Assembly (NCBI GenBank): GCA_008802785.1
Contig: VUYT01000010.1
Coordinates: 558,001-622,000 of the forward strand
Length of the DNA: 64,000 bases
DNA from: Symmetrospora coprosmae
Lineage: Eukaryota > Basidiomycota > Cystobasidiomycetes > Symmetrosporaceae
Reading direction: 5' to 3'
The notes beneath the pieces were generated by a model. It was given only the letters and a program-made list of their open reading frames with translations, ran no database searches and was not told the DNA's origin. This document shows positions 49,073-60,300 of the stretch, piece after piece; position 1 is the first letter of the stretch; each line of letters begins with the position of its first letter. Made by a program: the position numbers and the translations under genes.

Positions 49073-50738
49073 ATGGCAGCCTTCATCGCACGTCGCGTTC
49101 AGCTCCAGCACAGCCCACTGCGGCGTACTGCTATCGCTGCCGTCGCCCGCTCCTATGCGACCGAGGCGAGCGGGGCCATCCGGACGCTGCTCTTCCTCGA
49201 GCATCGGGAGGGCAAGCTCAACCCGGGCAGCCTGAACGCTCTCACGGCGGCTGCAGCGCTCGGGGGCGATATTGTCGGGCTCGTCACTGGCGATGGGGAA
49301 GGGCCAACAAAGGCAGCAGAAGCGGCAAAGAAGTGCGTTGTCGGTGGTGGTGGTGGTGGTGGCCTTGGTCTCGGGGCCGGATAGCCGGAGAGGGAGGGCG
49401 ACGTCCCTGGAGGACGAGCATGCGCGAAAGAAGAGAGACACTGACGGCTGATGGCACACCGCATGGTGACTGTGCAGACTTTCACTCAAGAGCGTGATCG
49501 TGCAGAAGAGCGACAAGCTCGCTCACGGCCTGCCGGAGGCGCTGGCTCCCCTGATTGTCAGCCTCGTCAAGGATGGCGGCTTCACCCACGTCGTTGGTGC
49601 TCACACGGCGCTCGGCAAGAACGCCTTCCCCCGCGCAGCTGCTCTGCTCGATGTTGCTCAGGTGGGTGTGGCCATCTTCCACGAGTCGCCCTTGCCAGTC
49701 CTGCTGAACCCCCCCCCTGCTTCGAACGCGCGCGGCAGATCTCGGACGTCCAGAAGGTCGTCTCTGGCGACACTTTTGAGCGGCCCATCTATGCAGGCAA
49801 CGCGACAGCCACGGTGCGGAGCAAGGACAGCATCAAGGTGTTCACGGTGCGGACGGCCTCCTTCGATGCCGCTAGCGAGGGAAGCAGCGAGGTCTCGGTC
49901 GAGGACGGCAAGGGGACCGCGGGGGAGCTCCAGTCCGAGTGGGTCTCGGAGGAGCTCACCGTGTCGGACCGCCCAGATCTGGGAAGCGCGACAAAGGTCG
50001 TGTCTGGAGGGCGGGGCCTGAAGAACAAGGAGAACTTTGATACCATCATGGAGCCGCTTGCAGATGCCCTTGGGGCCGCTATCGGCGCTTCGCGGGCAGC
50101 CGTCGACTCTGGCTACGCCGACAACTCGCTACAGGTGCGTGCAATCACTCGTAGTAGCGCTTCTTGGTCTGCAATGGCTCACAGCTCGTTGCGTCTCCTC
50201 TGTTCACAGGTCGGACAGACGGGCAAGGTGCGTCTCTACCAGGTTGCCGTCCGGCATGGGTATGAGCATGAGAAGGGGAACGGCTGACAACATCTCTCGC
50301 TTCGTACGACTTGTACAGATTGTCTCGCCTGATCTCTATCTCGCTGTTGGAGGTGAGTCTGCACGTCTTCGCCTCGGCCAGGTCGTCCGGCCTTCCAGCT
50401 GACACGCTCAACCGGCGCATTTCAGTCAGCGGCGCCATCCAGCATTTGGCAGGAATGAAGGACAGCAAGGTGAGCACTGCTGTGTAGATCCATGGTTAGT
50501 CGTAGCCATACTGACGCGAACTCCCTGGCCACCCCGCTCTGCAGACGATTGCTGCCATCAACAAGGATCCCGAGGCGCCCATCTTCCAGGTCGCAGACGT
50601 AGGCCTCGTGGGCGATCTCTTTGAGCTTGCACCTGAGCGTGGGTGTACTTAGATACTGAACTATAGGACATTTCCCATCTGACTAAGCGCTAACTCCCCC
50701 TTTCTTCCGCAGTCACGAAGAAACTCGGCAGCAAATGA
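49073..50738 (+). CDS. ETFA: Electron transfer flavoprotein alpha subunit, mitochondrial
   Basis: The FAD-binding subunit of ETF, which passes electrons from acyl-CoA and other matrix dehydrogenases to ETF-ubiquinone oxidoreductase. The N-terminus is a presequence ([20 protein letters not shown], ending around RSYATEAS). It is followed by [143 protein letters not shown] and [20 protein letters not shown]. The FAD-binding SGGRGLK and VGQTGK/SGAIQH motifs are complete. About seven introns, one separating only VGQTGK from the next exon. Another intron (around 49665-49739) has a nine-C run upstream of its acceptor. The start at 49073 gives a good targeting sequence. Confidence 0.93.
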
Positions 50739-51079
50739 GCCAGATTGCGGTTTCCGCTCGCAACTGCAAGCCAATGTATCGCTTCCTTCAGTCCTCTAGT
50801 ATGATCTATGCCACATCTGACATATTAGTGTTCCGTTCCGCACGGCCACCCGTGTCAAGCGCAACGAGGTCCTGTCGCGTCGCTTGAGGCGGTCGTCTGA
50901 TATGTCGGTTTGACGCCTTTCCGCATGACTGTTCGTTATGCCTTACGGTCGTGACGAGTACGACCGGACGACGTCCGTTGCCGATACGCGCTACTGGTTA
51001 ACACTGATGTCGCTTGCTGAGCAGGCCTTTGACTCTCTGCCCACTCATATCGCAAGCATTCCGCAACATCGATATCACG
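50739..51079. other. Intergenic, ETFA 3' end to F-box-like paralog A
   Basis: 341 bp, nothing recognised beyond probable 3'UTR and promoter. Confidence 0.5.
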
Positions 51080-52260
51080 ATGAAAGCGTTCCAGTTCTTG
51101 CAAGAGCTCGGCAAGCGCATGTCGGGCAGGAACAGGCAAGGTGGCACCGGTAACATTGAAAGTCTCGCGGAAATCAAGCTACCTCTGGACGTCCTGTTCC
51201 TCGTCATGGACTTATCGGATGATCAAACCCTGCATACGTGGGCGCTTGTCAACGAGCAGCTTTGGAAGCTGTCCGGGCATGTCATCGACACAGTCCTTGA
51301 TGAGCGCATGCTGCTCCGGATAGCGGAGCGCATTCAGTCACAGCCCTTTGTGTGGCATGGTGAGCCAAGAAATGCTCACCGCTTTGCACTAGTGCGAGAG
51401 TATCGTGCTGATTCGCTACCTGGTGACTCCGTGACACAGAACACAACCTCAAGACCCGTACCGGCATTCGCGAAATTGAGTCTCTTCGGAGATGGGCACC
51501 TCGTGTCGGATCGCTGCGCCTGTTGTACAATTGTCCGCCCTACGCGGTCAGATTACTGGCAGCTGCCGGAGCGGCATACTTCACCAGCCTACACTCCATT
51601 ACGATAGGTGTATTCGAGAACCAGCACGGCGTCCTTCCAGAGCTAGCCATACGCGTCGGCAGTCTATTCCGCAATGTCCCAAGCTGGACTCTTCACATCT
51701 CGCACGGCGGTTATCCGACTGTCGTATCAGTACCTCTAGTAGGTCCGCACATCAGGACATCGCTCGCTAGGTGCCGCATATCTCGTCCCAAGGAGGTGCG
51801 ACTCGTCTTTGCGGACGATCGACACGTCACAACACCTCCTGCCAGCTACCTCGAACGCCATCTTGGGCTCCAGCCCGACCTCGAGGATCTATACATCACA
51901 ACCCCGTGTGACGAAGCTTTCTTAGGCCGGACGCCCGCCTTTTCGGAGATGCACTCCAGGAGCTACGCGCAGATGATCGTCAGCATCCTCGGACCCCTTG
52001 CTGAGCAGTCAAATGAACGCAATGATGCGGGTGCCGCGCCGGAGGACCTCCTACCCAAGGTGCGGCGGGTGGTGGTGACCGTCCTAACAAACGACAAGGA
52101 CCGGCTTGGACGGCTGGGAAGGTTCCGGAATCTGGATGGAAGCGCTGCCCATTGGTCGCGGGAGCGGGACTCGCTGCACGCTCACATGGCGAGTGCCTTG
52201 CTGCACTTTCAAATCAGACGCGGTACTAGCCTTCAGCTGAGGCTGTCGAGCGAGGCCTGA
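51080..52260 (+). CDS. F-box-like protein, tandem paralog A
   Basis: About 366 residues in two exons (51080-51359 and 51440-52260), joined to read VWH|EHNLKTRTGIREIE. Near residue 35 it has an F-box-like helix set: IKLPLDVLFLVMDLSDDQTL followed by HTWALVNEQLW. The rest is an alpha/beta region without a named domain: ESLRRWAPRVGSLRL, SLHSITIGVFENQH, SWTLHISHGG, then YLERHLGLQPDLEDLYITTP, MIVSILGPLAEQS and LPKVRRVVVTVL. These blocks align with the two following genes (the shared motif is LGxQPxLExLYxxxP), so the three are tandem duplicates. An in-frame non-ATG frame extends upstream to 51014. By analogy with F-box proteins it could present a target to an SCF ubiquitin ligase, but the F-box is weak and no partner is known. 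Confidence 0.68.
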
Positions 52261-52583
52261 CGCTCGATATTGTGACTTGTCCTTGTACTGCTTCCCCTGA
52301 GACATCGCATCGCTCATGATCATGAAGCGCAGCCCGGCCTGGCACTGCGTTGTGCAGGTTTTGCAAACGTATGTTAGCAGTACTGACGTGACCCAATGAC
52401 CTCACAGCGTCAGACAGACAGACGGGACCTGCGGTCATTGCACGCGGACACGTTACAACCGTCGGTAAGACGAGACCTACGATAAAGTCGGATTGCGCTT
52501 GACACTCGTGACCATGGGCTCTTCTCGTTCGAGCCGATGCGAAGGGCGGTCCTGCCTGGCATCTACTCTGCACATTCGTAAGT
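52261..52583. other. Spacer between tandem paralogs A and B
   Basis: 323 bp, nothing recognised. Confidence 0.5.
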
Positions 52584-53706
52584 ATGCAAGCAATGAGGTC
52601 GGTACTGCGGCTGTTCGGGCGAGATCAGCCATCAAGCACCTTGACACCTGCACGCAGAGAGGTGCTCAACCACGACATACTGCGTCTCGTCATCGAGGTC
52701 TCCGACGACGCAACACTAGCAATGTGGGCTGTGACGAACAAGCTTCTGTCCAACTTCGCTTTAAATCGACTATATGAAGTGCTCGACAATCCTCGCCTGC
52801 GGAAAATGGAACCGCGAGCGGATTGGGAGCCCCGCAGCTGGCGGTCGCTTGGTGCGTTCTGGCACCCGCTCGAGGCGCGCGCAACATACGAAGCATTACT
52901 TTGTGACCCGGTCGCCCATCCCTAGGTTGGATTTCAGAGGACCATGCTTCGCCGCACGCACTAGCGCTCATCCGAAAGCATGCGCATCGCGTCCGGAGGA
53001 TTAACGTGAGTCCCGTCGATACCTCTACTCATCGAACTGGTAATTCTGACGCGGTCTAGTCTTGCGAACCCGCGGTCCGGCGCAATCGGTATCTTGCGTC
53101 GTCCGGGCGTACGTTTCGCTGTCGCTAGATCTTCGCGTCCTCGATGGCACGACGCCGGTCGCTTTCGAGCATGTCACCACCTGGCGACTCGATGTACCCA
53201 TCGTGACATACCTCAATTCGCCAAATGGCCCACAGCCGAGCGGTCGGCAGCTTTGGACGGAAACGCAGCCCAAGATCGCGAGGCTGCGCTTCATGACACA
53301 GCATTTGCCATTAGCAAGGACGGATGCTGCCCTCTGCCTTACCCGTATACTTGGACGACAGCCAAAGCTGGAGCGCCTGTGCATCGTCGCACCGGTGAAT
53401 CACAACTACGCATGCAGCCTCATGGGCTCGGTCGAGGCGGCCAGGTGGTGCAGCGCGTACGCCAGGGTACTGCGACGTATGCTCGCTCCACTGGCCGAAA
53501 AGCCGAGTACTGCAGGAGACGCTCAAATGAGCGAGGAAGCCGAGCTTTGGCCAAGACTTCAGGAAGTGACTCTCGCCGTACCAGGTCCTGCGCCTGAGGA
53601 AACTTTGGTGAGCACGCTGCAGGAGCAGGTGGAGGTGGCTTTCCGAGGATTCGCCGCAAGACGACCGATCGATTTCGAGTTGAAAAGCCTTCCGGTCCAG
53701 CCTTGA
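52584..53706 (+). CDS. F-box-like protein, tandem paralog B (possibly defective)
   Basis: Exon 1 (52584-52851) carries the F-box-like part: REVLNHDILRLVIEVSDDAT and LAMWAVTNKLLSNFALNRLY. Exon 2 (52926-53005) joins in frame to read SLGWISEDHASPHALALIRK followed by HAHRVRRIN. The C-terminal part in a third segment (frame open from about 53062) reads YVSLSLDLRVLDGTTPVAFE, HVTTWRLDVPIV, RILGRQPKLERLCIVAP, LRRMLAPLAEKPS and LWPRLQEVTLAVP, aligning closely with paralog C. Using the obvious GTGAGT donor at 53006 and TAG acceptor before 53060, exons 2 and 3 are out of phase by my reading. So either an unusual splice site is used or this copy is disrupted. Function unknown; see paralog A. Confidence 0.6.
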
Positions 53707-54052
53707 CGGGGCCAGATTCTCGGGGCTGCCACATCCCTCACGCACGATGTAGCAGGCAAGACACGTTGTCTCGTTACTCGCCCGTTGTTGCAGGCTCGCT
53801 GTCGTGTCGATCTCCAGTGCGGAGCGCACAACTGATCATAAGCTGGTCTTAATGCTGCTCCATTTGCTGCAGTGTCGGATGGTCAGTCGGACATACGGAA
53901 CGGACGAGACTCGTACGGACGAGACTCGTGGCGAGCTAGCGCTAGACTCACCTTACCCTCTTGACTGTGACCCGTCACTGCATTGCAGCTACCGGTGTCG
54001 AAGTGAACAGCTTCTCTTGCGTCTCCTCCATACACCCTTGCATGGGCGAGCA
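53707..54052. other. Spacer between tandem paralogs B and C
   Basis: 346 bp. It includes a direct repeat of the form ACGAGACTCGT (about 53903-53929) and a short open extension of the next frame. No other feature. Confidence 0.45.
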
Positions 54053-55145
54053 ATGAGCACGGTGCGCCCAATCCTTGAGCGAGACCAATCTCTCAAGCGC
54101 GCCTCGGTCCCTTCTCTTCGCGAGCAAGTGCTTGACCACGACATCTTGTGTTTGATCGTCGAGCACTCGGACTTGTCGACTTTGGCTGCTTGGCTGGCGA
54201 CGAACGAGCGTCTTTCAGAGCGCGCGCTGGACCAGCTTTATCACGACATCAATGCTGCGTGCCTAGACAAGATGATGGAGCAGGCGACGCGGGATCTGGC
54301 TATCCGGCGGAAGCGAAGTTCGTTTAGCCTGTACTGCCGTCTGTGAGAACTGCCGACTCGTGCTGATACCATCGCCCAATCCGATAGATCGGCTAGCTGT
54401 GCATTCGCGAGCAGCGATACACATGCTCTCTATCATCAGAAAGCACGCGCACCGAGTTCGCAGCATCGACGAGGCTTTCACCATGCACTTCTCTCGCGAT
54501 AGCATCTACGAGAATCTTGTCCAACTTTCTCCACACCTCACGGGCGTGCGGTCCGTCAGTATTGGCATAACTATCGACCCTGAGAGAGTCACAGTCTCGC
54601 CTGGCTCAGGACCTGATAAGGTGGCACCCCTCTTTGGACAGATTGCAACGTGGCACCTATCTGTTAGCATTGTCCCGGACCAGCGGGGTGGAGCGCCGAG
54701 CCGCGAGAACTCGCTCGCGACCTGGACGCACTCGCAGCCCCGGGCAGTGTGGCTCGACTTTACGCAGCCTGTTATCCCAGATCCATCTCCCGAGATCTAC
54801 CTCGCTCGCATACTGGGTCGACAGCCTCACCTGGAGCAGCTATACGTCTCTGCACCTGGTAGCTGTATGTCCGCGAACTGCAGATTCTTCGCAGCAGCCT
54901 TGCGAGAGATGCTTGATCCTCTGGCCGAATGTCCCCGCCATGTAGGAAGTGACAGCGAGGCGGACGCCACGATGCTCTGGCCGAAACTTCGACTGGTAAC
55001 GGTGATGGCGCCTGAAACAAGATCGTGCGACGGCATGATTTATTCGATGTTGGCGGAATGTCGAGCTGCGTTCCGGCATTTCGTTCCGAGACGCCCAATC
55101 AATCTCGAGGTGAAGAGCTCCCCTTCAGCGAGGCAGGCAGCTTAG
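54053..55145 (+). CDS. F-box-like protein, tandem paralog C
   Basis: About 340 residues. The first exon, from ATG 54053, holds the F-box-like block REQVLDHDILCLIVEHSDLS plus TLAAWLATNERLSERALDQL, nearly superimposable on paralog B. An intron of about 70 nt ends at TCCGATAG (before 54390). The second exon reads AIHMLSIIRKHAHRVRSIDE, LVQLSPHLTGVRSVSIG, FGQIATWHLSVSIV, EIYLARILGRQPHLEQLYVS, ALREMLDPLAECP, MLWPKLRLVTVMAP and FRHFVPRRPINLEVKSS. The exact donor is uncertain: GTTCGT just after KRK gives the right phase, and GTCTGT is an alternative. It looks intact. The conserved pair IRKHAHRV and LGRQPxLExL define the small family. An SCF substrate-receptor role is a guess from the N-terminal block. 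Confidence 0.7.
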
Positions 55146-55525
55146 TGTGTCCGATGCGGGCGCATACGCCACTTAGCGGAGGCAGCAGGCGCAGCTCCCC
55201 AGCAGATCGATGGATGCGAGAATCCCCGCTGATAGCGTTACCTGGCGAGGGCGAGCGGCGACTGCATAGTGGCTTGATGCTTGACGAGCTTATCGGCGGC
55301 GCTGCATATTTCAAGCCATGTACCTGTAGCGGACCAGAGCGTCCCAGTCCTTCACGTCACACTCTTATTGCAAAGACGGGAAGCGGAATTCTAGGACATG
55401 CATATGAAAAGGGAGCGGCGGGACCGGGTGTCCCGACAGCTGCTGTAGACCGCGCATACGAGCGGAAGCTCTCACACCCTGCCCGATGTCGACTGCCAGG
55501 GGCGCGCGCGCTGAGTTTACGCAGC
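55146..55525. other. Convergent 3' intergenic region
   Basis: 380 bp between the stops of paralog C and VMA3. No gene or RNA recognised. Confidence 0.5.
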
Positions 55526-56904
55526 TTACGGGCACGTAAGACCCTGCGCCTTCGTGTTCATGATGAGCGCGACGATAAGACCGTAAAGCCCAAGGACCTC
55601 GGCGAAAACTGCGGGTAAAAACACAACGCGAGGTCAGAGGGCGGCACGGTATTTTGCGGGTAGCCAGCAGGTCTTACTGAGGATGAGAATCATGCCGACG
55701 AAGAGACGGGGCCTAGAGCGGAGCGTCAGCATTAGCAGCAGCTCCGGCATAGCAGCGAAAGACGCCATAGGCTCACTGCTGCGCGGTTCCGCGCACACCC
55801 GCGTCACCGACGATTCCGATCCTGAGAATTGTACAATGGTATCAGCTCATTCATACGCGTACCCGCATGTGTCAATGGCTGTACTCACGCAAATCCAGCC
55901 GACAGACCGGCAAGACCGACGGAGAGACCGGCACCGAGGTGGACGAAGCCGGCGAAAAGCGTCATAGGGGTCTCGAGACCACCGGTGATGAGGACAGAGA
56001 CGACGAGACCGTCTGTGCGGGTAATAAGGGTGAATGGTCAGTGGGTCCACCCTTGTGCTGCTTGACGTGGCCGACATGTCCTCTTTGCCACTCACAAATC
56101 TGCGTCGCCAGCAGAGGACGAACGGCTAACGCATCAGCGGATCCGTAGGAGAATGCAGCCGCTGTGTCATATATCTGAAGACGAGCTTACGGCAATAATA
56201 CCCGCCATGACGACGGGGACAATGCACTTCATCATGAGGTCAGGCCTGAGGACACCCATGGCCGAGATTCCGACCTGCGCAGGAACGGCATGCGAGATGT
56301 CAACTTGGATGCATATCAGAGACAACCCCAGCTGCAGAGAGGACGTACACCGGACTTTGCAGTCCCGTAACTTTGGTCGCGGGAGGAACGAGGGCGAGGG
56401 TGTCAGGGTAGCCGCGACATCAGGGCGAACGAAGAAGGCATCTGCAGCGACGTACCTGGCACCGATGCCTGTTTGAGCGAGATTGAGATTACCTTGTCAG
56501 CCTGATCCCCTCTCCTTCATGGTCGTGCACAGAGGCACCCCCGTCAAAGCTGGAGGGCAGCGCCCAAGCTCAAGGGGCAACCGAGCGGCCACTCACAGGT
56601 GAAGACGATGGCAGACGTGCATCCCTGAGGAGCGAGAGGCGAACAAGCACACGGCAGCAGTTGCGTAATTTCAGTCTACGTTCTGCAGGATCTGCGAGCA
56701 TCCCCGTGTCCCTCGTTCGCAGGGGTGCTGGCTGGCGGGCGCCTGCAGCGGCGGCGACCAGGGGCCATGGGACAGGGGGAGTAACGCACCATCGCCGAGA
56801 AGAAGGGACTGGGCGAGGCATAGCAGAGATGTCAGAGGGTGCATGTACGCTGGTACTGCCGCGTGAGCCGCGACTCACGCATAGACGGGGCAGGTCTCGG
56901 ACAT
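55526..56904 (-). CDS. VMA3: V-type H+-ATPase proteolipid, subunit c
   Basis: The 160-residue, four-helix subunit that forms the proton-carrying c-ring of the vacuolar ATPase. Eleven exons, all phases closing exactly (483 nt): 56904-56879, 56808-56790, 56624-56597, 56468-56456, 56370-56349, 56274-56191, 56099-56096, 56012-55889, 55821-55777, 55712-55678 and 55608-55526. Spliced blocks: [96 protein letters not shown] and [20 protein letters not shown], with the essential TM4 Glu in FAEVLG. IAIYG depends on a 4-nt exon. Helix order, length and the Glu identify subunit c rather than c' or c''; the c' paralog (Vma11) is the only close alternative. It acts in vacuole and endosome membranes, in line with alkaline-pH adaptation. 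Confidence 0.95.
56096..56099 (-). other. VMA3: 4-nt microexon of VMA3
   Basis: The exon ATTT lies between a CGACGCAG acceptor and a GTGAGT donor. It supplies the Ile codon and the first base of the Tyr codon in the invariant IAIYGLVV block. Leaving it out shifts the frame. Confidence 0.85.
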
Positions 56905-57373
56905 GCTGAGGATCGCACAGGACAGCAGCAGCGGCAGCGCAGCAGCAGCACAGGCGGGATTGGGGAGGGTTGGCGTCAGCGTCCATCATCAACCCTGACC
57001 CAGTCGCAACCAAGGGGGGAACAGCGACGCACGACATTGTGGCTGTATCTTACGGTCTTGGTGCACTGGTGGGATCGTCTTTCTCTGGGCCTTGGTGAGG
57101 TGGATGAGATGGGATCAGAGAGGAAGGGGTTCAGGCTCAGGGCGTGGGCGAGGCGAGAGGGACTAGACGGCTCGAGCACTCGAGCACACGTTGGCCACCA
57201 ATGACACCGACAGAATGGCTGCATTTACTGATTAACCGCGAGCTACACCAATGCTTGATTCACCTTGCGCCTAATTTGCGTCGCGTTCCCGGCCTCCCTG
57301 CACCACCAACGGCGCTACAACAATCCTCCTCATTTGACGATCTGTGCGGGCCATCTCGGCTCCAGAATCGCAC
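56905..57373. other. VMA3 promoter / MSH5 3' region
   Basis: 469 bp. The VMA3 leader and promoter and the MSH5 3'UTR share it. It contains short GCAGCAGC and GGGGGG stretches and no gene. Confidence 0.5.
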
Positions 57374-60300
57374 TTAACCCATGTGGCCCCTAACGATGAC
57401 CTCCCTCTCCGGCTCCCACTTCTCGCCGAGCACGTATGCGAGCTTGGCCATGGCGCACGTATCCTCCTCGTCATCCATCTCATCGTTCCAATCCATCTCG
57501 ATCAGCCGGCGAGTGACGAGCTCAGCCTCCTTCAGCTCGGCCTCGTCCTTCTCGCTCAACTGCGGGTCCATGATCTCGTGCAGCGCGAAGCGGCTGAGCG
57601 CGTCCGTGACCTCGACAGCGCGGTCGACCACCTCCTGCGGGATGCCGTAAGACTCGGCACATTGGAACGCGTAGCTCTTGAGGCAGAGACCGGGCGAGAG
57701 GCTGCAGATACGTTTCCCGGATCAGTATGCTGCATCAACGGCCGTGAGACTCAGGCACTCTCACCGGAAAAGTGGGGTGACGCCGGTGACCCGCTCGTTA
57801 CTTGCAATCCCTCCCTGGGTGCTTCCGCCAGTCTGCTTGTCCGTGTCGACGATGAGCTCCATGTGGCCCAATCCAGCGGGGAGACCTCGCCCAACCAGAC
57901 CAGTCATGAAGATCTCGTGGAAGTGGGTCGCCAGCAGGACCTTGGGCAGATCCTTACCTCGCGTGATGAGGTACTTGAGCAGGCCGACAAACAGACCGGC
58001 TCCGTTGGCGGTCGTGGTGCCCTTGCCGAACTGGGCCCGCAAACATCGAAATCGCGATCAAGTAGCTGTCTGAATCATGCTCGATCAGGTGACTCACCTC
58101 GTCAACGAGCAGCAGGCTGCGCGAAGTCGCATTTCGCAGCCTACAACCAGAGAGGGTCGTAGAAGGTCTGTCAGTCCATGCGCACGTTGCGCATGTTGGA
58201 AAAGCGGCCCACATGAAGGAGATGTCGTTCAGGTCTATCATGAAGGCAGACGACGCGCGCGAGATGGTCTCCTTGGTCGAGACTCGTGTCATGATCTTGT
58301 CAGTCAGGCCGATGATGGCCTTCTCGGCCGGCACGAAGCATCCGATGTGGGCCTGTGATACAAGAGCCAAGAGAATTCAGCACCATATCTCAACAAAGCA
58401 GGCAGAAGTCAACGCACCATGTACACGATGATGGCGACCATCTTGAGGAAAACACTCTTGCCGGATCCATTCGCGCCTGTCAAGACCGCCACCGAGTCGT
58501 CGGGACTGAGCAGGTCCTCCTCCTCCTCGTCCTCCTCCGGCTGCATGTCGTTGTTCTCTCCCTCGTACACCTCGCCGCGCAGAGCGGCCCTCTTCCTTGC
58601 GGCCTGCTCGGCAGCCTTGATAGCGCGCATGTCGGGCTTGTTCTCGATCTCTCGGAGGCGCTGGACCGAGATGCCTCGTCCGCCAACCATTTGCGCATCG
58701 TTCGGTACGCTGGGAACAGATGTGAGTGCAGTCACAGATGAGCTTCGGCCTCTCGTTCGCAGCTCGCAGATAGAGCATGGCAGAAGAGGCAGACGCACAA
58801 AAGGTCGACGTTCATCTCCACCATAGGGTGCCTCCCTCCTTCAATTCTGATGACGTTGCTTGGAGTCATGACTGGCCTCGTCCATGCTCCATTGGTCGTG
58901 GCGACTTGGTCGTGTGTATTGTATCGGCTCAGCGAAAGTTGCTCAAGGCAGACGGAAATAATGGACTCGCGACTTACACTGCCTTCCTGCCTCGGCAAAC
59001 GCGAGCAGAACATCCAGCTCCGCGAGCGAGTCTGCGCACTGGCAGAGCACCTCCTGCACGTCGAGGACCTTGAGCAGCATATCCTGCACGAGCTCGACCT
59101 CCCTGTCGACGATGTAACCGTGTACGTCACCGAGGTGAATGTCGAGGTCGTGCATCTCCTGGTTCTTATAATAGATGGAGACTTCGGTCGTGAATTGATA
59201 TAGCCAGCCATGCGGCGTAGCCTCGAGCCGCTCGTCCGCGAAAGCATCCTCACCCTGTGGGAGGGGAACGGCGCAGAGGTAGCCCAATTGGGGGAAGTAG
59301 ACGACATTGAGAGCGGTGGTGAAGGCACGGTCGATGTTCTTGGTGAGGTGCTCAGCGACGCGAGACTGCGCAGGAAGCAAGATCACCGTCAGCTGAGCAG
59401 CGAGATACTGCGGAGACGGAGCTGCATACCAGCATGGATGGTAAACCTCGATAGGCACGCCTGTTCTCGTCGAGTCGCTCATCGACCCCGTCCTGGACGC
59501 ACATTCGGTGCTGGAGAGCGCTCTCGGCCCAGTCGACCTGATGAGAAATGGGACATTAAGCAATGAGGTCAGTATGGAGACAGCTGCTGATACAGCGTGC
59601 GCCGACCTACCTTCTCGTCAATCATTTGCCTTAGGTCCTCGAAGAGGCCTTGCTCGTACGTCTCGCTGAACTGCGCATGCAAAGTCGTGTCAGTTCAACT
59701 AACCAGGACGGGAGAGTGCAGCAGCAGTACCTTCTTGAGGACCTCGACATCCGATCCTCCTACGAGCGAGGAGAGTAGGTCTCGGATGGTCATGTACGAG
59801 TCGATGAACTGCATCGGAGCGGGTCTGGATCAGTCTCGTCACTTGCTGACAGAGCTGTTACAAAGTTCCCAGCTGACTCACGCCGCTGACAGCCGTCCAC
59901 TGGGTGACGGTGCACAGCCCAGCTACGAGCTCCGAGAGCACCTTGGGGATGTTCTTGTTCTTCTTGAGCGCCTTAGATAGAGTGCGCGCGGTGTGCACTG
60001 AAGAAGGGCACACACATCGGTCAGTGAGTATGAACTAGCAGATAGGTGTATCCAAAGCGAAACCTGCTCACGATTGTCCTCGTGCGAGAAGCACTCGACA
60101 GCATCGTATCGTGCATTGAGGACGGCGATATCGAGGGACGGCTGAAGCATCCATCGCTTCATAAGGCTTTTGCCCGTCTGGGTCTTTGCGAGGTTAAGCA
60201 TGTCTGAAATGGGAACCGTGCTACTTAGTCGAAGACCTGTAGCCAGGGGGGAAGGGGCGAGCCCACTGTGAAGAGACAGGCCATCCGGCTTGTCGGAAGA

